A DNA stretch of 64,000 nucleotides, from positions 1,258,001 through 1,322,000 of the forward strand of contig JAKNDB010000088.1 in NCBI GenBank assembly GCA_024305405.1. The letters run 5' to 3'. The notes under the pieces were generated by a model. That model worked only from the letters and a program-made list of their open reading frames with translations. It did no database searches and was not told the DNA's origin. Shown here piece by piece: positions 41,411 through 56,861 of this stretch. Made by a program: the position numbers and the translations under genes. Position 1 is the stretch's first letter. Every line of letters starts with the position of its first letter. This DNA comes from Dirofilaria immitis (taxonomy: Eukaryota > Nematoda > Chromadorea > Rhabditida > Onchocercidae).

Positions 41411-42759
41411 TTTCTTCTTATTTTATTGAATCGTTGACAAAGATAGCAATTAGTTAATTTGAGTAAAAAACAATTAATGACACATTTATCATTGCAATGT
41501 AGAAAAATAGCTACAAGAATAGCATTAATTCCTTCTTTATTCATTAATTAATAAACAATACATATGATTTTTATTTAGATGAATTTAATTATCTTATGTA
41601 TACTAATCCTTTAATTAATTAATTAATTATTTGTTTATTGCTTCATTATTGTTTTTTCTTTCGATATAATTCCAAAAATACAATTAAAACTTTATGTTAA
41701 AATCAATGATTCGAGAATTTAATGAAATATTACGGTAATGTTTACTGAGCGAATAACTTCCGCAAATGTTTCAAATAAAAGAAGGATCATCATATTTAGG
41801 CGAACAAAATTTAAGACTTTTTGCTTTTTTTTCTCATCCAAATTTTTAAGAATATAGATTTGAATTTACCTGCAAAATTGATTGATTAGTTTTGCAAAAA
41901 AGTTAATGAGATCAGTAGATTAATGTCAAGAAGTTGAATTTTTTTCCTCAATTTTTCTGTCGTTTTTATAAATTAACGATATGGGATGATGGCGATGATT
42001 GGGATATTTGTGATTCTAAAAGCCATTATGATAGATGAAAATAGCGATTACACTTTATAATGATATGATAAAAGTAGTAATGATAATAGCAATTGATATG
42101 TCGAGACATTTGTTGAGACTGAAAAAAATCACAGTTATTAGTGAATATCAATATATATTTACCAATAATAATGACAAAAATAGTGATATTGATTAGAAAA
42201 CGATAACATATAAATGGTATGATTGATAGATAACCATTCATTTCGAGATTAGCAAAAAACCTTTCTCGAAATTTGTGAGAATTACAATTGCTCTTAAGTA
42301 TTAACGCACATTTCTAACTAATAATAAATGATAAAAATAGTAATATTGATTGCTAAGGATAATTTACATGAATGATATTGATGATAATTTTAAAAATAAA
42401 CGCTATCAAAATTGTATTTATATTAATAATTATTTTTAAATTTATTTTTTTAAGATAAAAAAGAGAATATTTATTTTCGATAAGCAGAATTTTTAATTTC
42501 CCAATGGTGTGATTAAATGGATAATTTTAGCTTTTATTGAGCAGTAAAATTTAGTATTTATTTATTATTTTTATAAATGGACCAAAATTGTTTATGCTAA
42601 ATTTTTCTATTCACTTTTTTTTCTTCTTGTTTTTAAAAAAATTTTCAATACAAATTTTAAATTAACTTTAAATAATACTATAAAACAGTCGTATATTTAT
42701 TTAGATAATTTTAAGTATAATATATCAATTATTATAATTTGATAAAGATAAACAGATAA

Positions 42760-43262
42760 TGTTATCTTCAACTTTATCAATGAAAATTCATTGATAAACG
42801 AAAAAATCTTATGATAATAATGGTCATCAAATTAATACATTATGAATCATGATTATGAATATTTTAAGTTTTATTTGTTATCTTCAGCTTTCATGATCGA
42901 AAGAGAAAAATCTTATAATAATAACAATATTAAAATGACATATTATGAATTATGATTATTAAAGATGAATATTTTAAGTTTTATTTGTTATCTTCAGCTT
43001 TCATAATTGAAAGAGAAAAATCTTACAATAATAATAATCACTAAAATGACATATTATGAATTATGGTTATCAAAGATGAACATTGTTTCATGATTGAAAG
43101 AGAAAATCTTAGAGTAATAATAATCATTAGAGTGACACATTATGAATTATGGTTATTAAAAATGAATATTTTAGGTTTTATTTGTTATCTTCAGCTTTTA
43201 TAATTGAAAGAGAAAAATCTTATGATACTAATAATCATTAAAATTAACACATTATGAATTAA
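42760..43262. repeat. About 100-115-bp tandem repeat x 4-5
   Basis: Copies contain TTTTATTTGTTATCTTCAGC, TTGAAAGAGAAAAATCTTA, a run of AATAAT and ACATTATGAATTATGGTTAT. The first and third copies are shortened. Confidence 0.85.
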
Positions 43263-46200
43263 ATTGATTTCTTTTTCATTATTTAATCAATTAACAAACT
43301 ATTGTTATTATCATTTTTAATTTTAAAAATTAAAAATTTATAAACGAAAAAAAAAGGCGAAAATTATTTCGATAAAATGACTAATTGATTGAAAATTAAA
43401 AGCATTGGAAATTTTTTTTTCGCATTTCTAATATATCAATAAAAATGGTTAATTGATGAAAAGATCGTTTTTTTTTTTTTATTTTGTTGCTAAATAATTT
43501 ATTTTTATTTATAGCCTTTGCTTCTCATCTTAATTTTTTTTTTTATCAGTTCCAATTTTTTCTTTATCTTTTTTTTATTTAATTTAATAATTAATACTTA
43601 TTTTTAGCACAAATTTAATGCTCATAGCATAAAAGAAAAATATTTATTGCATTGATGAAAAAAAAAAGCAAAAGGATTAAAATTTAAAAATAAAATTCAA
43701 AAATTCATGCTTAGCTTCGGATTGCTTCTTGCTAAATGATAATGATTAATTTAACATTTAAATTAGATACATAAATTATTTATATATTTGTATATTGCTG
43801 TATTATTAAAATACCTTATCATGGAATTTTTCCATTATGATATATTGCATCATTTTTAAAAATCATTTTTTTTCGTATATAAAACGATGATGATGATAAT
43901 CGAGAATGATCATACATCAGATCTTTTCATCAAGAATAATGATTTGTGAAATTTGAAAAATTCACGCATGAGAGTTTAAAAAATTATCAATAACTTTGAA
44001 AATAATAACAGTAGAATTTTTACTGATAAATTTGGTACTGATAGAGATTGATCATTATCAGTAAGTTTGATGACAATAATAGGGATTGATCATTTAGCAG
44101 TAATTTTAATAGTAATAACAGTGGTTGAACTTTTTATCAATAATATTATTAATCTTTTTCTCTTTTTTTTTATCAGTATGTTTGATAAGCAACAACAATG
44201 ATTAACATCTTACTAGTAATTTTTTTGATATTACTCATAACAAATTTATTGATATTCATTTATTTTTGTTATCTTATCCGTTTTTGACAAAATTTGATGG
44301 TAATAATGATTGATTTCTTATCAATAAGTTTGACAACGCTAATAATGTTTGACTTTTTATCAATAAATTTATTATCAGTGATAGTGATTGACAGATTACT
44401 TCTCACAAAAATTAAGCAAAAAATTTATATTCTAATTAATTTATTAAAATTAATTCATGATAAAACTTAATTAATTTAAACTTAATTGATTTGTTTTTCA
44501 ATAATTACTTATCATAGCTCTTTTTTTCTGAGAACTGATTTAAACATGTAAAATTATGTATAATTTTTTACGAGCTTTAATGATTAAATGTTAATATGGC
44601 TATATTTTTTTTTCTCAAGAAAAATTATCATTTTTTCCAAAAAGAAAATATTTATCAAATTTTGTTTCATTGAAAAAAAACAGTAATTTATGAATGGATG
44701 AAATTATTTTGATAAATGAAAAAATTTTTTTGTAATTTTAAAGTTTCGAAGTTTTTTTTTTTAAATAAAATTTTAACAAATGTACCAAAATTGATTTATT
44801 AAACGAAAGAAAAATAAAAAAAAACGAAAAGGAAGAAAAGAGAAAGGATATGAAAAATTTTGATTTTATTCCTTCCATTATTTTTTTGATTTATTTTTCC
44901 ACCAAACTTTCCGATAACATTTTCATTCTCTTTTTTCTTTCCACTTTTCTCTCTCTTTTTTTTTTTGCTTTCTCGAATCATTTTAGCTGTTGGAAATAAA
45001 AATGACAAAAGAAGATAAAATAAATAAATAAATTTATAATCGATCAGATTTAGCAATTGCTATCATTTTTGTTTTTATTTTGTTGAAAGAGAAAAAATAG
45101 ACGAATAAGTTGTTTTTTTTTTTTGAAATAATGTGCGGATGAATTATTTTCGAGAAATTAAACATTCTTGTGATTAATTCAAAAAAGAAACTTTCCAAAC
45201 TTTTAGATAATTTTATAAATTCCTAATTATTTTTTAATTTAATTTAATATTATTAAAAGTTTTTAACATTTATTCGATCATTTTTGACATAACTTTAATC
45301 GTCTTTTGTTTTATTTTAATAAAATTCGAGATAAGAAATTTTTGCATATTATTGAGAAATAAATACCAGAAGTTTTAATAATATTTAAGCGGACTAAGAA
45401 AGAAAAGATAATTAGGAAATTTTCATCATCTTGATAATATTCAATTAAATTAATTTAATCAAAGAATTCAATATTGATAGGACGATGAGTAATTATATGG
45501 ATTATGATTATTTTGATAATATTATCAATTAATACTTTTTAAACACTTGAGCGAAAATTTCTTTGATTTTCTGATTTTTTTTAATTGATAATAAATTTAT
45601 CAATTTAGCTGATCTTGATTTAATCAATTTCCTCACTGCAATCATTTTACGTCTTCTTAATAGTAATCATTTGCAAATATTTGGCAATTTCTCTATTCCT
45701 TTATCAATATAACAGATATGCTACGGTTGGTATTTAAATGAAATACCCTTTGATAAGTTGTGAGATACTCATTTGATAAGTTGTTAAGTTATCATGAATT
45801 CATCCATTTTTGCTTCATTTTTTCTTAAAATTTTTCAAATCAACAGATGCTCATTGAACACTAACATTTTGACCTAATAACTTTGCTGTAAAATTTTTTT
45901 GGCCAAAAAAATCGATTCGACTCTTATTTTTAACTATTCTTATTATAAAACATTTCTTATTTTTCCTTTTTTTCTTGTTTTAAAATCTTTGAAGCAAATA
46001 AATAATATTTGTGTTGAACTTTGACATTTTGATCCAATGATTTCATCTTGTTTTTTCGGCCAAAAAAATCGATATGATTAATTTTTCGTTTCAGCTATCA
46101 TCATCATAGAATTTTAATTATTGTCATATCTTTTCATTTAATTATACTAACGATCGCATAAACCAAAAAAAAAGTTTTGATTTGTCAAAATGATAGTTTA

Positions 46201-46789
46201 TCAAAAAAAAAAAAATTCGCTAAAAGGTGATAAAATTTGAAATGATTCTCGAATAAAAGATTAAAGAAAGGATCAAAAGGTTAGCATAGATTAAATTAAA
46301 AACGAAAGTTTAATTCTGATATAATACTGCTCTTTTAGCATTTTAATTCTTTACAAATAAATATTCAAAGAGTGGAAAAAATTCTTTTCAAAAAACGATT
46401 TCTTTTTTGTATAATCAAAAAAAAAATTATAAAATCAATCAATAATTATATACTTTAGTATTATACGAATTGATCTATTAGATGGCTCATTCATTTTTCA
46501 AGCAAAATAAATATTAGCATAAATAAGTAAATTTTTTGTTTTAATGCTGAAATATTAATAATAAAATTTTGAACATTAATAAATAATAAATTAATTTATA
46601 AAATTATCATTTCAATTCTATTCATTTATTAAGTTATTCAGTATTATTTATATTTTTATTTCAATTCAAATTTTTAGAAAAAAAAAACGAACAAATTAGC
46701 CTATTGTTATTACAATTTGAAATATATATATATATATCTTTGAGGAATTTATTGTTGAAATATGATATTATTGATTTTTGCTTTTGTTC

Positions 46790-47080
46790 TAGTAATTACT
46801 ATTAATTTACTAAGGCTCTTCTTCCCATCAATAATTGATCAAAAAGTTCGTTCTATTCGGCAATTAATTTACGCCGAATAATTAAACTTCTATCTGCTTA
46901 TATGCAGATAGAATTTTATGGCTTATTTCTTATGATTAGTATTGATTAACTAAAGATGTTATTCCAATCAATAACTGATCAAATGAATCGTTTTATTCGA
47001 CAATTAATTTGCACTTAATAATTGTAAATGTGCCATAAAATGCTATCTATATATGTGTAGGTGAGATTTTAAGGCACTTC
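46790..47080. repeat. About 135-bp duplication with hairpin
   Basis: Two diverged copies of a block containing CCAATCAATAA(C/T)TGATCAAA and CGGCAATTAATTTACGCCGA or its variant. Copy 1 contains a perfect inverted repeat at 46888-46913 (TTCTATCTGC, loop TTATAT, GCAGATAGAA). Confidence 0.8.
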
Positions 47081-47954
47081 TATAATTATTACATATATTT
47101 CAGTTACCATTTACGAGAAGCAATTAAACAATCAATATATTATCATAATCAAAAATGATCAATTCATATCAACTAATCACTTCACTGCTGAATCGATTAA
47201 TACATTATGTTCGTGAAATGCAATGCAGGATATGCTTTATTCAAAGTTTGATCTTTTCATTTTTATAATTTAATATCACTATCTGAAGATCGTTAAGGAC
47301 ACATATTATCATTAACATTTAAATTAGCTCATTATATTTAAGCATTTAAATTAATTCATTAAAATTTCAAAAAAATATTTACCTATTCATTGATAAATAT
47401 ATTGTATCATTGATAAATAAATATGATGATAAATATTTCGGATAAGAAAAAAATGAAACAGTGAAATGAAATGAGAGAAAATTGTAAATCATAAAAATTC
47501 AAATAATTGGTCAGTCGGAAAGGAAAAAAATCAAAGTATTAAAGGTCAAATGTAAAAGGTTAAGTTTCTAATTTGAAATATTAGTATTTAATGAATTTAA
47601 AGGATTGAATTGAAAAAATTTTTATCAATTGAAAATTAAAATTATTTATATCACAATCTCTTTTGTTCTTTCCCCAAATTGTTTTCATATTTAAATTCTA
47701 TTTTTTATCATTCATTTTAAGCAAAAGCTTATTTATAAAATTTATAGGTTCAATTATGTCAATCACATCATCTCAAAAAATATTTTTTCTTTCTCTCACA
47801 ACGATAATTCAAGATAACGATGAAAATTTCATGAACTTTTGTTTACTATTTCGAAAAGCAAAACATAAAAAAAGAAAATAATTATAATATAGTCATTTTA
47901 TTTCAAAGTTTTCGTTAAAAAAATAATTGCTTTAATTTTAATTTTGATAAAAAT

Positions 47955-48345
47955 AATATTTAATAATATCGAAATATCTTTCAGAATTTTACTTACATTC
48001 TGAAAAGTTATTAATTTGTTTTTAATTTAAATTTAATTATATTAATCCATTCAAATAATATTTATTAATATCGAAATATCTTTCAGAATTTTTTAATTTG
48101 AATTTAATTACATTAATCTATTCCAATAATATTTATTAATATCGAAATATCTTTCAGAATTTTTTAATTTGAATTTAATTACATTAATCTATTCCAATAA
48201 TATTTATTAATATCGGAATGTCTTTCAAAATTTTACTTACATTCTGAAAGGCTATGCTTTTATTTTTAATTTAAATTTAATTATATTAATCTATTCAAAT
48301 AAAAGTTAATAATATCGAAATATCTTTCAGAACTTTACTAACATA
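47955..48345. repeat. About 70-100-bp tandem repeat x 5
   Basis: Five copies of AATATCGAAATATCTTTCAG followed by AATTTT and a TTTGAATTTAATTACATTAA block. Two copies carry an extra TTACTTACATTCTGAAA insert. Confidence 0.85.
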
Positions 48346-48887
48346 TCTATTAAATTTCTTTTATATTATTATAATTTATATCTTTCTTTTGTATTTGATA
48401 ATTTATCCGAAATTAAATACTTTTTATTCCATTATATGATTTATAAAATTAAAAATGAATTAAAATTTTTTTCATCGGAAACGAAAAATATAATCCAATT
48501 TTTTGAAATGACTTTTTGCCAAAAAAAAAGGAAAAGAATTTGCATTTTGAAAGAATTTATTTTATAATAAGCCAATTGTTATTTTAACCTAAAATTAGTA
48601 AAATTGTTGAAATATTTTGTCTTTTTTGCAATCAAAGTTAGTATGAAAAAAAAATAAGATCAAAAGTTTAATATAAAATAATAAATATTGTAAGCAGTCA
48701 TTTTTCTTTTTTCATTTTTCAGCTTTTAAAAATGAAAATAAAAATATTTTTCAATATCATTTCAATAAGTGATAAATTACGTCTTCGTCTCGAATTCGTA
48801 GTAAAAACTTTTTCCCATCACATTTTCCGCCTATTTTAACGTATCAATCAACTTTGTTGCTTCATTCAGGATTTTTTTTTCATCAGA

Positions 48888-49212
48888 ATGTTGAAAAACG
48901 ATTTGATACAGCAAATTGATGAAAATGTTCGAAAATTATCACGAAAAATAAGTAAGCCAAGTTTAATTTATTAGTCGCCTTTTTTTTTGGTATTTAGATA
49001 AAATTTATTTTCTTCCTTTATCAACAGATATGATTAATATCATTTGTGTAAATGCATTGTTAATTAACAATCTAATCATTGCGATTGATTGGATTGGTAA
49101 AGATTGCAGAAAATTTTCTACTAATTTTATTCATTTGAGATTTTTAATTTCTCTAGAGATTTTATTGGAAATGTCGAGAATAGCAAGAATTACGCTTTTA
49201 ACTTCGACATAG
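48888..49212 (+). CDS. Unrecognised 82-residue protein, two exons
   Basis: Not recognised. Exon 1 is 48888-48951 and exon 2 is 49028-49212. A strong pyrimidine-rich acceptor (TTTTTTTTTTCATCAG) ends two bases before the ATG, the expected arrangement for spliced-leader addition. The 76-bp intron has a GTAAG donor and a TTTATCAACAG acceptor, and the phases (1 then 2 bases) join without a stop. The N terminus is hydrophilic (M-L-K-N-D-L-I-Q-Q-I-D-E-N-V-R-K-L); the middle is rich in Ile, Leu and Asn with D-W-I-G-K-D-C; and the end has L-E-M-S-R-I-A-R-I. Helix-forming heptads suggest a small coiled-coil subunit, but that is inference. A further exon at 49247 joined through the donor-like G|GTAAAG at about 49098 is a possible alternative form. 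Confidence 0.5.
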
Positions 49213-52200
49213 CAATTTTATATTCAAATAATTTGTTGCTTAATTTTAGCTCTTCATTTCTTATTCAAAATAACTTTCAAGAATGCAAAATTAAAGCCTT
49301 CAATTTAGTCTCGAGTGCTACAAATAATATTTGCTTCTTCATAATTATTTTACCAACGAAAAAAAACTTCATCTCTTTTATTACGAAATATTCTTCTATA
49401 CTTTTTCATACTAATCAATTTATATATTTTAAAATTTAATTTATTTTATCGTTCAATTTAAATATCAATTTAGAATTATCAATTACTGATTATTATTTTT
49501 CTTTAAATTAATCCGAAAAATTTCATCTAAAACGTTTTCAAATTCTGATTTCTCCTTATCTTATCGTTACAATCTTCGGCATTCATTTTTATAATTAATT
49601 AAAATCAAAATATCAAATTATAAATTAATTTTTTTCTAATTATTGCACTTATCTAATATCAATATTCTTATTTATAACTATTTAAGTAAATATTTGTTTA
49701 CAAAAATTTTTATTCATTTCGTCATATGTTTATTATAATTTTAAACAAAATTTAATGAAATCGAGAATTTTCAAATTTTTTTATTAATATAATTTTTCTA
49801 CCATAAAATTATTTTTTCCTTTTCGTAGTTTTCTTTTTCTTATGTTAATTTTTTTTAGAAAATAAAATTCATCGTTAGTTGATTAGAAATTGCTTATGTT
49901 CTCGAAATGTTTAATAAAATTATTTTCGTAAACTAATTCTTCTTATTCTCAAATTTTGCAATGCAGTATGCATCCGTAAATTTTAATGCTTCAATAAAAC
50001 TATTTCTCAAATAAATTCCTCTTATTCTCGAACTTTTCCTTAAAATGTTTTTCGTATTCTCGAATCTTTCAATACAATTCTTTTCCAATTGTTCGACATA
50101 TTTTCAAATTTTTCAATAAAATTTATTATCGATTTATTCTCAAATTCTTCAATAAAATGTTAATTCATAAATTTCGATTGTTTAATGGGAATTACTCTTT
50201 GATTAATTGTTCATATTCTCGATTCTCGAATAGAATTTTTTCAAATTTCATTTTTTTCTTTTTAATTCTGAATTCTCGATAAAATTCTTTTCGATTTAAT
50301 TCTTTGCATCATTAAAAATCATTTGATAAAACATGTGTTTATAAATTTCAATTTTTCAATAAAAACTTATAGATATATGGATGCAAATTTTATCAAAAGT
50401 ATTCGAGAACGTTGAAAAAAATATTGAATTCTTCATCGATTAATTCTTCATATTCTCGAATTTGTTCATAAAATTTTAACTCATAAATTTTAGATGTTAA
50501 GATATTAAATTCCAAAGCATCATTTATCAAATCTATCGAATTAAAAGAAAAAACGATGAAAAAAGTTTTTATTTATTTTTCCTTTTCTTCCTCTTCCTCT
50601 TTCTCATATATATCACTTTTTTTGTATTTTTAAAGTGTAATCTATGATAACAATGATTATTTCAAATTTATCATCATTCAAAATGTGATCTGTGATAATG
50701 ATTATTTCAAAATCATTATCATTATATCACTTAAAATTTGATTGATATTTCTTATTGCATTCAAAATATCTACCAAATATGCATTACAGAAATAACTTCA
50801 ATCTTATTCATTAAAATATTGCTATCAAGAAGAAAATTAAATTCATTAATAATATTATCACAATTTCTCTTCGACTTTATTGAAGTATTGATCGAGCAAA
50901 ATATGTTATCATTAACTGTTAATTTGATCAATTGATATCAACATTTAAGTAATATTACTTTCAATTTTGTCAAATATTTGTTGTATTTATTTCCCGAAAA
51001 AAATGACACATATTATTGAGTTTTTCGAGTATATGAAAGCTTAATGAAATTAATTGATAAGTTTGTTTAAATTGATAAAAGTGAGCGGAAACATGAAAAA
51101 AATTTTTTTTATCAGATTAATTTTATCCAAATTTTTATTGATAAATAAATAATAATTACTGTATTACCTGACTAATATATATTAACTTCTGGCTAATAAT
51201 ATTCGTCGACATATCAATGCATACTAATCATATATCACTGCATTGCTTGGCTAATGTATATTACTTGGCCAATATTACTAATCAACTATGTTATTTAGCT
51301 AATATTTACCGATATATTAATGTCGATCAGGTTATATTCGATCAATTAGATTTATGGTTTAAGAGAAGTGATAAATTTTGATAGTTAAGTTTTAAGAGAA
51401 GTGATAAATTTGTTATAATATTTGGATTATCTAATCATATCAAACTTCTACTTTTTCTTTTTTAATAAAATGAAATAATTAATAAAATGATCAGATCTGT
51501 TAAAACATTACTAATGGATAACGATAACTATAATTAATTTTATTTTGAAATAAAAATAATCCTAACAATTAATTAATTTTTGATATTAAGTTTAATTAGT
51601 ATTAAAATAATTAATTTATAATTATAAAGCATTCATTGATCTTCTTATAAATTTATTTATCATAAATCTTTTCTGTTTTACTTCATAGAGTTAACTTATT
51701 AAAATTTTTAAAAATGATAAAGATAAAGAAAGAGAAAGGGAGATAAAGAGGACGAGGGAAAAAAACATAAAAATGACAATTAATTGACAAATTTGAGTTT
51801 TTCTCGAGAATATGCCATACAAAAAAATACTTTTCAATTAATTTCTAATTTGATTACAATTTTGCATTCAAAGACATCAATCACTTTGGCCTATTGGCCA
51901 TGGCATCGAATAGTGTTTTCTTAGGCTCGCCATATTTATTAGTATCCTAGTTTTCCTTTCTTAAAAGTAAAAAAATTTTAAATTTATGTCTGTTTTTCTC
52001 AGTAGGAAAAACTTTTTTTCTTTGTTTTCTTAGTAAAAACTTTGATCTTTAGTCTTTATCAATAAAAAACTCGAGAAAATAATTTTATTCGAGAATTTTT
52101 ACGAACGAAAAAATGAAAAAATTTAAAATCTGTATTATCATTATAATTTTTTGTTTTCGTAGTAAAAATTCTGATCCCTATTCTTTATAAAAATAAAATC

Positions 52201-54499
52201 TAATGCATAATTCTCTCTGTAAAATATTCTAAACGAAAAATTCTCGAATTTTTCTCGAGTTCTCTTTTTCAAACTTTTTTTTGAAGCAAAAATGGATTTA
52301 CTTTGATGAGCTGTGTTATTTCGGAATGATATTCAAGGTTGCATTATTTTTATGACAACGAAATCAATCTGAGAAAATTAAGAATTAATAATTTTTTTTT
52401 AAAAGTAGAAAGATTTATCTTCAAGACATTTTATATTGCAAATTTTTAAGCCAATGATTTAATTAATTAATTTTTAATTTAAATATTTTAATTTAAATTT
52501 TGTTATTCTTTATCATACATAATAATAATGATAATAAGGATAAGAAATGTTTCATGATAATAAAGATAAGAAAAATTCTCATGATTTTCAATTTTGCTCT
52601 CGAATTTTCCAGCAATTCTTTCCATTATTTTATTTAAATACTTTATAATTTAATTCTTTTATTGATTTCAATACTTCTAATTCAAATTAAAGCATATTGC
52701 TTTTATCATTTTCTTATCATTCGCATAATAATTGCAAAAATAAAGACAAGTAAAGATTTATCAGTTCTTACTTTTGAATTTTTCAACAATTCTCGATGAT
52801 AATATCACTGAAGATAATAACTTGCATTTGATATGCGCTTAATTTTTATTATATAACTATATTCTCGAAGATGTTATTAAATGATTAAACTGAATTTTAT
52901 CTTAAATTTCATTCAACAGTTCTCGCATTTTATTAATTCATATTTTGTTCTAATCGGGAAATTTAATTATTTACCACGTATCAACGATTCAATTTATTTA
53001 TAATTGTAAAAAGATAGCATGTCGAGAATGACGATTGGATTCTAATTTGATTTTTAATTCATTTCAATTAATTGATTTTAATTGTGATCGATTTATTTGT
53101 AGCTGATTCGATTGATTTAATTGTAAATGAGATGCAAGATTCTTTTTCTCGAGAATTGTAATTGATTAAAAAGAAATTTTTCTAATCTAATTTTAATTGC
53201 GATTAATTTATTGCTATTGCGATATTCACGCGAATTCGATTTGATTATAACTGCCAAAGTATAATAACTCTTTTTCGAAAATTAAAATTAATTCATTGCG
53301 AATTTATTTATAATTGATTGGATGAGTAGCAAGGCCGAGAATTACTTTTTTGTCAAGAATTATAATTTACTTTATTTATACAAAACAAAAATTGTAGGAT
53401 GCAAATTAGAAAATTCGTTTAACGATCATTGAAGTGGAAAACATTTCGATACTTGTAAGATTTTCATAAATAAGTTTACTTATAACCAAAAACAACTGAT
53501 GGATAAATTTGAATCATTCATATTTTAGCTTCGATATGCTTCAAAGATTCAAATAAGTGATAAGAATTATCAAGAGTGACATCAATTGATTGATATGCAT
53601 TTTTATTTTAAAAAATTTTCAAATGCCTATACTTAAAATTTATGTCTGCAAAATTCATTCAAATAAATTGAAAATAATTTTGTTAATATTAATTAAATTT
53701 GCTTTAATAAAAATATTTCTAATAAATGTTTAAATTTATTTTAACCAAAAACATTTTTAAATTATTTCATTAATTTGATCTATGCAAATAAATAAATTGT
53801 AATATTTTTAATTGACAATTTAAAAATAATTTTTAATAATAATAAATTTATTCAAGCAAAATAAATAAAAGAAAAATTCTTTTTTCTTTTTTTTTTGATT
53901 GACAAATTTGGGTGATTTTTAAATGAGTAAAATTTAACAAAATAAGTAATTGAATTATTTTTAATAAATTTTAAATTATTTTACGAAAGAAAAAAATTAT
54001 TTATTTTAAACTATTTGTATTAATTTACGACAAATATATCTAATATGAAATTATATTTAAAATCAAAAAAATGAATTGAATATAATTAAAATTTTTATTT
54101 TAGTTTTTTCTTTCATTATCACATATCTTTCAAAAAAATTCAATGATTGAAATTAATGTCATATCCTATTGTTAGTATTATTATATCATTATTCAATTTT
54201 TTTTTCTTCTTTCTTTCTTTCTTTTCGTTCTTTTTTTTGCTAAAAAAAAAGGTAACAAAATTATTTGAAAGAATCATTTGAATAATGTCATAATTCACTT
54301 TCCTTTTTATTTTTTCATTTTTTTATTTTCTAGCATATAATTGATAGCATAATTTTCTCATTTTTACTTTTCTTTTTTTTTTCATTCCAAATTATTCATT
54401 TGCTTTTATTTTTCTTCTTTTTTTTCATAAATTATTTTTGTTCAAAATTATTCTGTCGAATTTTTGCTATTGTCTGTTGTAAAGTTCATTTTTAAGAAA

Positions 54500-54770
54500 T
54501 AAACTTTAAGAATCAGTAAATACACCGGAAGATTCGTCTTCCTTGTTTACACTTTTAATTGCATCATTTTAATTTATAGTAGCATTGTAATTTTTCAATT
54601 TATCATTTTATTCTTTAATAAATCAAATATATATATATATAGTTAGTTATATTTAAGAATCTATACTTCAGAATCCTTTTCCTTGTTTACACTTTTGATT
54701 GTATCATCTGGATTTGTAGTAGCATTGTAATTTTTCAATTTATCATTTTATTCTTTAATAAATAAAAATA
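54500..54770. repeat. About 140-bp direct duplication
   Basis: The block CCTTGTTTACACTTTTAATT through CATTTTATTCTTTAATAAAT is present at about 54541-54625 and again at about 54681-54763 with a few differences. Confidence 0.9.
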
Positions 54771-56861
54771 AATTACATATTTTTTAAATTTTAAATTTGA
54801 ACTATCATTTCTTTTTTTATCGTATTCTTTAAAAAAAACAGTTTGAAAATATCTTTTAAATGTTCGAAATTATAAAAATTCATTAGTCTATCATTTATCA
54901 TTTCATTCTTCGACAAATTGAACAATATATCATTGACGTATTTAAGCTTATATTTTATTTATCATCCGAATTTTTAGCAGAGGAAATTGGAGGATATAAA
55001 ATACTCATATTATCATTTTTACTTTATTTATTCTTTGGTAAATTAGATATTAGGTATTCATTTTGCAAACATTTTTATTGTACCGAAAAAAGATGGAAAC
55101 ATTCATATTTTTGTTTTAATTTAATCATTAGCTGATTAGGCTATCAGATGATGTTTGGATTATTGTTGATTAACATGCATGATAATGATAGTGTTATCAG
55201 TTATTGAATTGAATTGAAATTTGCTGAAGAAAACAGTAAATTTTAATCTTTCAATCATTTTGTTCAAATTTCAATCATCTCATGCTATTTCAAATGATTG
55301 AAATTGTTTGATAATTTGATAAAGCAATCTGATAAATCTCAACTAACAAAAAAAAAAAATAAATCCATCATTTAATTTAATTCATAAACGAAATGAGGCG
55401 AAATGTTTTTATGAATGCTGTTGTTTTGAACAAATTTTAATTTCATTGAAAAGATGATAAAATCTACTATCACATATTTATCAACAATAAATTTATACGT
55501 CATCTGTTAGCATTTATCTATTAAATTAAATCAAAATAAGACTATTATTCAAAAGTTTTTCAGCCTAATTCAATGGCTAATTTGATGAAATCGAATTTAA
55601 TAGCAAATATCAATTTAAAAAAAAATTACATTAAGTACAAAAATTTCAAATTTTGAATTTAAGCAATTTAAAATTTTTCTTTCAAAATAACATAAACATT
55701 AGAGTAAATGGATCAAAAAGTTTAAAACATACAATTTTGATTGTTTACCTTTTCATTTCGTCACTTTTTGTTTTTGTTTTTTTTAAACTTTTCTTCCAAA
55801 ATTTTTCCACACATTTTACGTAAATCGATTTTTTTCCATTTGTCATTGATTAATTTGAAATTTTTAAAGAAAAAAATTATTTAAATAAAAATAAAAATTC
55901 CCATTTATATGCTTATATTAATATTTATCATATCATAAATGATTTGAAAAAAATTATCAATCATTTGACTTGAATTTAAAATTTGAAAATTAAAATTTAC
56001 AATTTATAAATTGCTCATAAATTATTTGCTTAACGTTTTAAATCACAAATATCTATATAACTCATAATTTAATTATGATATTAATTGCAATAAATGATTT
56101 AAATTAATTAATATTAGATTACTAATTAATATTAATAGTTTTTATTTATCTTTCGATGAGTTATTTTTCTGATAATTTTTATTAATTAATAATAAATAAG
56201 ACTCAGCTTTTTTATTCATCTCATACAATACTTTTTTATTATTTCATTAATTCATTTCCAATTTTTATATTGAATAATTATTATACGGCGGATGTTGTAA
56301 ATTAGTTTTTTTAAAACAATTCTAAAATTATTTATAAACTTGAAATTTATCATAATAATTTAACTAAATAGATATATTTGATTATTTTAAGATTAAACTT
56401 TTGTCTAAAAATTGATGAATATCATCTTTATCAACCCATAATGATATTTTGATATTTGATTATTTCATTTCAAATTTCACAATGAATGAATTGAAATAAC
56501 GCGGATGTTTGCAATTTTCTCTTATTCCTTCTAATATCAAGCAATTTGTTTTTTCTAAAATTAAATTTCAAAGAATTAAAAAATAAATAATACGACAAAT
56601 TTCAATTCCAACCTATTTATTAACATATGAATTGGATTTTAATTTAAAAATTATTATAGGATTAAAAATTAGTTATAATTTAAATGATAATAAAATTATA
56701 ACATAATTATTCATAAATTTTTGCTTAAATTTTATTCATTTTTTTTTGCAATAAATTTTCTTTCAAATATTAAATCAAAAAAGAAATAATGAAAATAATT
56801 TATGAATATTTATTTAATTCACTCGTATTTTATTAATTAATTAATTTCCATTTAACAAATT

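Larger units (their letters stand above)
36389..48887. other. 12.5-kb gene-free, repeat-rich region
   Basis: No exon with credible similarity or matching splice phases was found. The region consists of AT-rich sequence and tandem arrays, listed separately. A frame at 47663-47881 begins near an acceptor-like TTTATAG and includes M-S-I-T-S-S-Q-K-I-F-F, ending in a Lys-rich tail; it is the least implausible small ORF here but unsupported. Confidence 0.6.
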
